The translations under genes were made by a program, and so were the position numbers. Source: Geobacter sp. (GTDB lineage Bacteria; Desulfobacterota; Desulfuromonadia; Geobacterales; Geobacteraceae). From it: 10,575 bases of DNA. The stretch is from the NCBI GenBank assembly GCA_003857395.1, contig RPRC01000207.1:1-10575 (forward strand), given 5' to 3'. Below, piece by piece: positions 6,001 to 10,575 of the stretch; within the stretch, counting starts at the first letter, position 1; each line of letters starts with the position of its first letter. The notes under the pieces were generated by a model, which ran no database searches, was not told where the DNA came from, and was given only the letters and a program-made list of their open reading frames with translations.

Positions 6001-7380
6001 TTATTCCGGAAAGATTTTCCCCGGGTTCAGGATATTTTTTGGATCCAGCGCCTGCTTGATTGCTTTCATAACGCCGATCTGTTCTCGGGAGAGTTCCAAA
6101 GGAATATACGGTGACTTGCTGAGACCCACTCCATGTTCACCCGACATGGTACCTCCCATATCCAAGGTTGCCCGGAATATCTCGCGCACCGCCCCTTCGG
6201 CTTTCTCGCTTTCTCCGGGAATGCTTCGATCAATCATGATATTCACATGGATATTTCCATCACCGGCATGGCCGAAATTAACGATGGGAATGCCGTATTT
6301 GTCCCTGATTGTTTCAATCTTTCGGATAATATCGGGAACCCGGCTCCGGGGCACGACGATATCCTCGTTGACCTTATCGGGATTCACCTTTTTGAGTGCC
6401 GGAGACATGAGCCGACGGGCCTTCCACAGCTCCTCTGCTTCGCTGGCGTCAGCCGCAGCCTTGAAACTGATGAGACCGAGCGGACGAATTAAATTGCCGA
6501 TTCGCCCGACCTGCTTCTCCACCAGTTCCTTTTCACCATCCAGTTCAATAATGAGAACCGCCTCCGCTTCCGCCGGGATACCAAGACTGAACTGGTCCTC
6601 AACGCATTGCAGGGCCGAGTGGTCCATGAACTCCAGCGTTGTCGGGATAATCCGGCTGCGGATGATTGTCGAAACCGCTCCGGCAGCGCCATCAATGGAA
6701 TCGAATACGGCAAGCATGGTCTTCCGCGTTTCGGGAAGGGGAAGAAGACGAAGAATTATCCGGGTGATAATGCCAAGAGTACCTTCGCTTCCGCACAGGA
6801 GTTTGGTCAGATCATACCCCACCACGCCCTTGACCGTTTGACCGCCGGTGTTTATTACATCGCCAGTCGGAAGGACAACCTCTAGTCCAAGCACAAAGTC
6901 TTTGGTGACCCCGTATTTGACCGCTCGCGGTCCTCCTGCACACTCGGCCACATTTCCCCCAAGGGTGGAAAACCTCAGGGAGGCCGGATCCGGTGGATAA
7001 AACAGGCCCTCTTTCTCCACCGCATCCTGGAGATCCCCGGTGATGACACCTGGCTCAACAACAGCGATGAGGTTGTCCGTATCGATGGAGAGTATCCTGT
7101 TCATTCGTGTAGTAACGAGGACAAGCCCACCGCCCTTTGGCAGGCTTCCACCGGAAAACCCACTCCCCGCTCCCCGGGGAAAAACCGGAATATTCTCATT
7201 GTTCGCAAACGTCAGAATACGAGACACTTCGTCGGTATTCGCCGGAAAAACAACCACATCAGGGAAAAACTCCATCTGAGTCGCATCATAGGAGTAGCAA
7301 ATCAGGTCCTGCTTTTCCGTTGCAACATTGTCCTTCCCCGCGATCTTCTGTAATTCGGAGATGATTCTTGCTTCCAGCAT
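6001..7380 (-). CDS. glcD: GlcD-like FAD-binding subunit of a 2-hydroxyacid (D-lactate/glycolate) oxidase
   Basis: A 459-residue flavoprotein of the VAO/PCMH family that oxidises a 2-hydroxyacid to the 2-oxoacid. FAD-binding domain: PRGAGSGFSGGSLP (~68-81), YPPDPAS (~128-134), a GGNVAECAGGPRAVKYG loop (~141-157) and GSEGTLG (~198-203). C-terminal FAD-oxidase domain: NEDIVVP (~338-344), GHAGDGNIH (370-378), GEHGVG (414-419) and the LNPGKIF end that is near-universal in the family. All signature regions are intact. The start at 7380 is preferred over an ATG twelve bases upstream because GGAG lies six bases before it; the upstream ATG overlaps that GGAG. glcF follows in the same direction. No GlcE-like second flavoprotein is present, unlike the E. 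coli glcDEF set, so the enzyme is a two-subunit form. D-lactate and glycolate are both credible substrates. Confidence 0.88.
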   Translation of the reverse strand: MLEARIISELQKIAGKDNVATEKQDLICYSYDATQMEFFPDVVVFPANTDEVSRILTFANNENIPVFPRGAGSGFSGGSLPKGGGLVLVTTRMNRILSIDTDNLIAVVEPGVITGDLQDAVEKEGLFYPPDPASLRFSTLGGNVAECAGGPRAVKYGVTKDFVLGLEVVLPTGDVINTGGQTVKGVVGYDLTKLLCGSEGTLGIITRIILRLLPLPETRKTMLAVFDSIDGAAGAVSTIIRSRIIPTTLEFMDHSALQCVEDQFSLGIPAEAEAVLIIELDGEKELVEKQVGRIGNLIRPLGLISFKAAADASEAEELWKARRLMSPALKKVNPDKVNEDIVVPRSRVPDIIRKIETIRDKYGIPIVNFGHAGDGNIHVNIMIDRSIPGESEKAEGAVREIFRATLDMGGTMSGEHGVGLSKSPYIPLELSREQIGVMKAIKQALDPKNILNPGKIFPE

Positions 7381-7386
7381 TGAGCA

Positions 7387-7390
7387 CTCC
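7387..7390 (-). promoter_or_regulatory. Ribosome binding site deciding the glcD start
   Basis: GGAG on the minus strand with six bases to the ATG at 7378-7380. It overlaps the alternative in-frame ATG at 7390-7392, which itself has no purine-rich site at the right distance. Confidence 0.6.
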
Positions 7391-7455
7391 ATTTTTATCC
7401 GGCGGTAAAAACCATACCCTGCACTTGTGATTAAAAAAACTGCGATCTGATTTGC

Positions 7456-7486
7456 AAAAAAACCTGCATGGAAATCTTCCCGGAGG
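7456..7486 (-). terminator. Possible attenuator hairpin in the glcD leader
   Basis: On the minus strand an imperfect hairpin (outer CCT/AGG, inner GGAA-GAT-TTCC, unpaired bases between) is followed at once by seven T (7456-7462). It lies between the candidate glcD promoter and the glcD start, about 75 bases before the ATG. The stem is short, so premature termination is only a possibility. Confidence 0.25.
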
Positions 7487-7518
7487 TGGTCGGATCCTCT
7501 TTACGTCTTCTTTTCCAT

Positions 7519-7546
7519 GATATAGGAAGGTTGACGGAAAGTGCAA
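7519..7546 (-). promoter_or_regulatory. Candidate promoter for glcD-glcF
   Basis: On the minus strand TTGCAC (7541-7546) and TATATC (7519-7524) are spaced by 16 bases. The match is moderate. A start near 7512 would give a leader of about 130 bases. A half-site ACGTAAA, like one arm of the palindrome near the regulator, lies at 7500-7506, close to this predicted start. Confidence 0.35.
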
Positions 7547-7584
7547 GCTTGGAGTCAGGCGGGAGAGAAAACCTTACTTTCCGG

Positions 7585-7611
7585 TTGACAAACAAGCGCT
7601 TTTCCTATAAC
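7585..7611 (+). promoter_or_regulatory. Candidate sigma70-type promoter for hppA
   Basis: A perfect TTGACA (7585-7590) is followed by TATAAC (7606-7611, five of six). The spacer is only 15 bases, shorter than the optimal 17, which suggests moderate or regulated strength. Transcription would start near 7619, giving a leader of about 68 bases that holds a small hairpin AGCCT-TTCC-AGGCT (7652-7665) just before the ribosome binding site. Confidence 0.5.
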
Positions 7612-7673
7612 TATTTGGCGCTTATAAAACGAAAAAAAAGTCATCAATTCCAGCCTTTCCAGGCTAAATATAC

Positions 7674-7678
7674 GGAGG
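7674..7678 (+). promoter_or_regulatory. Ribosome binding site fixing the hppA start
   Basis: GGAGG eight bases before the ATG at 7687. The frame is open further upstream to an ATG at 7468, but that would add 73 residues unlike any pyrophosphatase N-terminus and would run through the predicted promoter. Confidence 0.85.
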
Positions 7679-7686
7679 ATTATTGC

Positions 7687-9741
7687 ATGGAACAGTACGC
7701 AGAAGTTTTCGCCCTGGCATGTGCCGTGGCAGCAGTTGCTTATGGTCTTATTTCGACCGCATGGATCTTGAAGCTCCCTCAGGGAAGTGACCGCATGAAG
7801 CAGATCGCCGCTGCGATCCAGGAAGGGGCCGGCGCTTACATGAAGCGCCAATATTCGATCATTGCCGTTGTCGGCGTGGTCATGTTTATCCTTCTATTCT
7901 TCACCCTCGGCTCGAAAACCGCTGTCGGTTTTGCCGTCGGAGCGATTTTCTCAGGCCTGACCGGCTTTATCGGCATGTTCGTTTCGGTCCGTGCCAACAT
8001 TCGGACCACTGAGGCAGCCAAATCCGGGATTGAGAAGGCACTCAACGTAGCATTCAGGGGCGGTGCCATCACCGGCATGCTAGTTGTCGGCCTGGGACTT
8101 CTGGGAGTAGCCGGTTACTATCTCGTGCTGCAGCAGCTCATGCCCGAGGCACCCGTGAAAGATGTCGTCAGCCAGCTGGTTGGCCTCGGCTTCGGGGGCT
8201 CACTGATCTCGATCTTTGCTCGTCTCGGCGGTGGTATCTTCACCAAAGGCGCTGACGTTGGCGCTGACCTGGTCGGCAAGGTTGAGGCAGGAATTCCCGA
8301 AGACGATCCCCGCAACCCCGCGGTTATCGCCGACAACGTTGGCGACAACGTTGGTGACTGCGCAGGCATGGCAGCCGACCTTTTCGAAACCTACGCCGTT
8401 ACCCTGATTGCCGCCATGCTGCTTGGCGCCATCTCTTTCAATAATTTCGCCGGCGCTGTCAGCTACCCGCTGATTCTGGGCGGAATTTCCATTGTTGCTT
8501 CCATTATCGGCACCTTCTTTGTCAAATTGGGCGGCAGCCAGAAAATTATGGGCGCTCTCTACAAAGGCCTGATCGCTTCCGGAGTGCTGGCCTCAATCGC
8601 GTTCTATTTCGTGACCGTGCAGATGTTCCCGGCCGGCAACCCCACCGGCTATTCGGCAATGAATATTTTTATCTCCTCACTAGTCGGACTGGTTGTCACC
8701 GGGGCCATCTTCTGGATCACCGAATATTACACCGCGACCGAATATGGCCCGGTCAAGCACATTGCTGAAGCCTCGACCACCGGTCATGCAACAAACATCA
8801 TTGCCGGCCTCGGTATTTCCATGAAATCTACGGCAGCTCCCGTAATCGTTATCTCCGCCGGCATCATCGTTGCCTACAACTTTGCCGGTGTTTACGGCAT
8901 TGCCATCGCCGCCGTTTCCATGCTCTCCCTCACCGGTATCGTCGTTGCCATGGATGCCTACGGACCGATCACCGATAACGCTGGCGGGATTGCTGAAATG
9001 GCCGAACTTGACGATTCGGTTCGCGCAGTAACCGATCCCCTCGATGCAGTCGGCAACACCACCAAGGCAGTTACAAAGGGCTATGCCATCGGCTCCGCTG
9101 GTCTGGCCGCGGTAATTCTCTTCACTTCCTATGTGGATGAATTGAATCATGCCTTGGTTCTGGCCGGCAAGGAAATCATCAAATTCGACCTTTCCGACCC
9201 GTACATCATCGTCGGTCTCTTTATCGGTGGCATGCTGCCCTTCTACTTCGCTGCTCTCTGCATGGAAGCCGTGGGCAAAGCAGGTGGAGCGGTCGTTACC
9301 GAGGTACGTCGCCAGTTCCGTGAAATCAAGGGCATCATGGAAGGCACCGGCAAGCCCGACTATGCGACATGTGTTGACATCGTCACCAAATCGGCGCTCA
9401 AGGCAATGGTCATCCCCGGCCTCATCCCGATCGCAGCACCGGTCATCGTCGGCTTTACCCTCGGTCCCAAGGCTCTCGGCGGCGTAATCGTCGGTACCAT
9501 CGTAACCGGTATCTTCGTTGCCATTTCCATGACCACCGGTGGTGGCGCCTGGGATAATGCCAAGAAACTGATCGAAGACGGTTTCCACGGCGGCAAGGGT
9601 GGCGAAGCCCACAAGGCGGCAGTAACCGGCGACACCGTCGGCGACCCGTACAAGGATACTGCCGGCCCGGCTATCAACCCGATGATCAAGATCATCAACA
9701 TCGTTTCCCTGTTGATCGTTCCACTGCTGGCCAAACTCTAG
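7687..9741 (+). CDS. hppA: Membrane-bound proton-translocating pyrophosphatase, K+-independent type
   Basis: A 684-residue inner-membrane enzyme that splits pyrophosphate and pumps protons outward. Length and end-to-end motifs fit the family, which has about 16 membrane helices. The catalytic motif [13 protein letters not shown] gives the D-x7-K-x-E signature (D190, K198, E200). Two D-x3-D-x3-D metal/PPi sites follow: DNVGDNVGD at 216-224 and DTVGDPYKD at 649-657. The sequence GNTTKA puts lysine at residue 460; known K+-dependent members have alanine there, so this enzyme is predicted to be K+-independent and to pump H+ rather than Na+. The start at 7687 is set by GGAGG and by the normal N-terminus (a membrane helix followed by a charged loop). 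The gene is monocistronic: divergent from glcD upstream and ended by a strong terminator downstream. It likely recovers energy from biosynthetic pyrophosphate. Confidence 0.97.
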   Translation: MEQYAEVFALACAVAAVAYGLISTAWILKLPQGSDRMKQIAAAIQEGAGAYMKRQYSIIAVVGVVMFILLFFTLGSKTAVGFAVGAIFSGLTGFIGMFVSVRANIRTTEAAKSGIEKALNVAFRGGAITGMLVVGLGLLGVAGYYLVLQQLMPEAPVKDVVSQLVGLGFGGSLISIFARLGGGIFTKGADVGADLVGKVEAGIPEDDPRNPAVIADNVGDNVGDCAGMAADLFETYAVTLIAAMLLGAISFNNFAGAVSYPLILGGISIVASIIGTFFVKLGGSQKIMGALYKGLIASGVLASIAFYFVTVQMFPAGNPTGYSAMNIFISSLVGLVVTGAIFWITEYYTATEYGPVKHIAEASTTGHATNIIAGLGISMKSTAAPVIVISAGIIVAYNFAGVYGIAIAAVSMLSLTGIVVAMDAYGPITDNAGGIAEMAELDDSVRAVTDPLDAVGNTTKAVTKGYAIGSAGLAAVILFTSYVDELNHALVLAGKEIIKFDLSDPYIIVGLFIGGMLPFYFAALCMEAVGKAGGAVVTEVRRQFREIKGIMEGTGKPDYATCVDIVTKSALKAMVIPGLIPIAAPVIVGFTLGPKALGGVIVGTIVTGIFVAISMTTGGGAWDNAKKLIEDGFHGGKGGEAHKAAVTGDTVGDPYKDTAGPAINPMIKIINIVSLLIVPLLAKL

Positions 9742-9762
9742 TTCCCGGCAGGCAGAATACCT

Positions 9763-9803
9763 AAAAAGAAGGGGTGCGGCAAAAGCTGCGCCCCTTCTTT
9801 TTT
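9763..9803. terminator. Bidirectional rho-independent terminator between hppA and the SulP gene
   Basis: An 18-pair stem (AAAAAGAAGGGGTGCGGC against its complement, with two G-U pairs) closes on an AAAA loop. T runs lie on both sides depending on the strand read. It ends hppA 22 bases past its stop and can end the convergent transporter gene about 55 bases past its stop. Confidence 0.93.
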
Positions 9804-9856
9804 ATCCTTCAGAAATACCGGCGCACACCAGCCGGGAGCCAAAGGCCCTCTAGCGG

Positions 9857-10575
9857 CTAAAGATCGATGAGTTCGGCAATACTCATTCTGCGTTCAAACT
9901 CTCCCAAGCGCTGGATCAGACCTTCTGCCCGCAGAAGGTCACGGACACCGCCATGCATCTCTGCCAGCTTCAGGCTTACCCCGTTTTCCGCCAAATGATC
10001 ATGCAGTTCGGTCAGCATCCGCGCACCGGCAAGATCCACGTACGGTGAAGTGGAAAGGTCTATTACCACAAGTTTCACCGACGGAATCTGCAAATTGATC
10101 ATTCGCAGTATCTCCTCCTTTATGTTCTGAACATTGAAATACAGAAATGCCGCCTCCACCCTCAGGGCCAGTACCCCGGGAATCCGCTCTACATTCGGAT
10201 AGCGGGAAGTCTCGCCAAATCGTTCGCTGCCGGCAAAACGTCCAAGTGCAGTGATGCGTGGGTGAGCTGTCTGTTTTATCATGAGGATAATGGAAAAAAG
10301 CGCCGCAAGAAGAATGCCCTTCAGTATCCCGAGGAGCAGCACACCCACAACCGCTGCCATTGCCGTGTAGAATTCCACTTTACTGACCCGCTTGAGGTGA
10401 CGTAGCTCCTTTAGTTGGATCAGGTCCTTGATGGCAACGAGAACTACTGCCGCTAAAACCGGCTGGGGAAGATGACTCATGAATCCGGTAAAAAAAAGCA
10501 GCACCACCGCAATAACGCACGACGCAAAAACTAATGAAAGAGGCGTCCGTGCTCCAGCCTTATCATTGACCGCAG
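9857..10575 (-). CDS. SulP-family anion transporter with STAS domain, C-terminal part (5' end outside window)
   Basis: About 239 codons are visible and the frame is open to the right edge, so the GTG at 10507 is internal. The first visible residues include VNDKAGARTPLS, a hallmark of SulP (SLC26) transporters, followed by hydrophobic helices (VIAVVLLFF; QPVLAAVVLVAIKDLI; a long one from about 10390 to 10290). The membrane part ends at MIKQTAHPR. The cytoplasmic STAS domain follows: ALRVEAAFLYFNVQNIKEEI, then LVVIDLSTSPYVDLAGARML and a last helix to LIDL. The core DLSTSPYVDLAGA aligns with the anti-sigma-antagonist-like loop of the family. Members carry sulfate, bicarbonate, dicarboxylates or other anions; the ion-binding N-terminal half is missing here, so the substrate cannot be given. 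The gene converges on hppA across a shared terminator. Confidence 0.9.
   Translation of the reverse strand, partial: AVNDKAGARTPLSLVFASCVIAVVLLFFTGFMSHLPQPVLAAVVLVAIKDLIQLKELRHLKRVSKVEFYTAMAAVVGVLLLGILKGILLAALFSIILMIKQTAHPRITALGRFAGSERFGETSRYPNVERIPGVLALRVEAAFLYFNVQNIKEEILRMINLQIPSVKLVVIDLSTSPYVDLAGARMLTELHDHLAENGVSLKLAEMHGGVRDLLRAEGLIQRLGEFERRMSIAELIDL

Noticed and set aside
5957..6841. A 294-codon plus-strand frame opposite glcD
   Set aside because: Antisense to a fully motif-supported FAD subunit, with a serine/arginine-rich product of no recognisable family and no ribosome binding site.
7468..7686. An N-terminal extension of hppA from an upstream in-frame ATG
   Set aside because: It would run through the predicted promoter and lacks a ribosome binding site. 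The family N-terminus begins at the ATG at 7687 behind GGAGG.
8680..9612. A 310-codon minus-strand frame inside hppA
   Set aside because: Antisense to a clear pyrophosphatase. The long frame comes from the GC-rich codon pattern of hppA, and its D/G/N-rich product has no recognisable domain.
1..10575. CRISPR arrays, insertion sequences, tRNA/rRNA genes, phage or defence genes
   Set aside because: I saw no regularly spaced repeats, transposase motifs, terminal inverted repeats with target duplications, tRNA-like folds or defence-type domains on either strand.

Overview
The window looks like chromosomal DNA from a Geobacter-like member of the Desulfuromonadia (former Deltaproteobacteria). This rests on gene content: a two-subunit GlcD/GlcF-type 2-hydroxyacid oxidase, a K+-independent membrane pyrophosphatase, an outer-membrane porin and a lipoprotein with a FlgT-like C-terminus. 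Gene starts mostly carry strong GGAGG-type ribosome binding sites. The taxon is an inference, since no rRNA or other marker gene is present.

Layout. (1) Bases 1-828, + strand: the 3' part of a thiamine-diphosphate enzyme of the acetolactate synthase type, cut by the left edge. A bidirectional terminator at 938-977 separates it from a convergent minus-strand block. (2) Bases 1013-3553, minus strand: a lipoprotein with a FlgT-like C-terminal domain (GTG start), then a trimeric-porin-like outer-membrane protein. A good sigma70-type promoter lies about 200 bases upstream of the lipoprotein start. (3) Bases 3788-7380, minus strand: a glcD-like FAD subunit, a glcF-like iron-sulfur subunit and an XRE-cupin regulator, ended by a terminator at 3788-3827. 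The regulator has its own candidate promoter and a TTTAC-N5-GTAAA palindrome next to it. (4) Bases 7381-7686: a divergent intergenic region with candidate promoters for glcD (minus) and hppA (plus). (5) Bases 7687-9741, + strand: a complete proton-pumping pyrophosphatase (hppA). A second bidirectional terminator (9763-9803) separates it from (6) a convergent SulP-type anion transporter with a STAS domain, cut by the right edge.

How the genes fit together. GlcD/GlcF probably oxidises a 2-hydroxyacid such as D-lactate or glycolate and passes electrons to the quinone pool through the iron-sulfur subunit. The XRE-cupin protein is the likely local regulator. HppA recovers energy from pyrophosphate as a proton gradient, which could serve secondary transport such as SulP. 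Porin and lipoprotein are envelope components. The block reads as ordinary core metabolism and envelope genes. I see no phage, transposon, CRISPR array or defence system. The points worth a second look are small: heptamer and tetramer repeats in place of a Shine-Dalgarno before glcF, two palindromes that could be operators, a changed cofactor motif in the TPP enzyme, and the lipoprotein-porin pairing.
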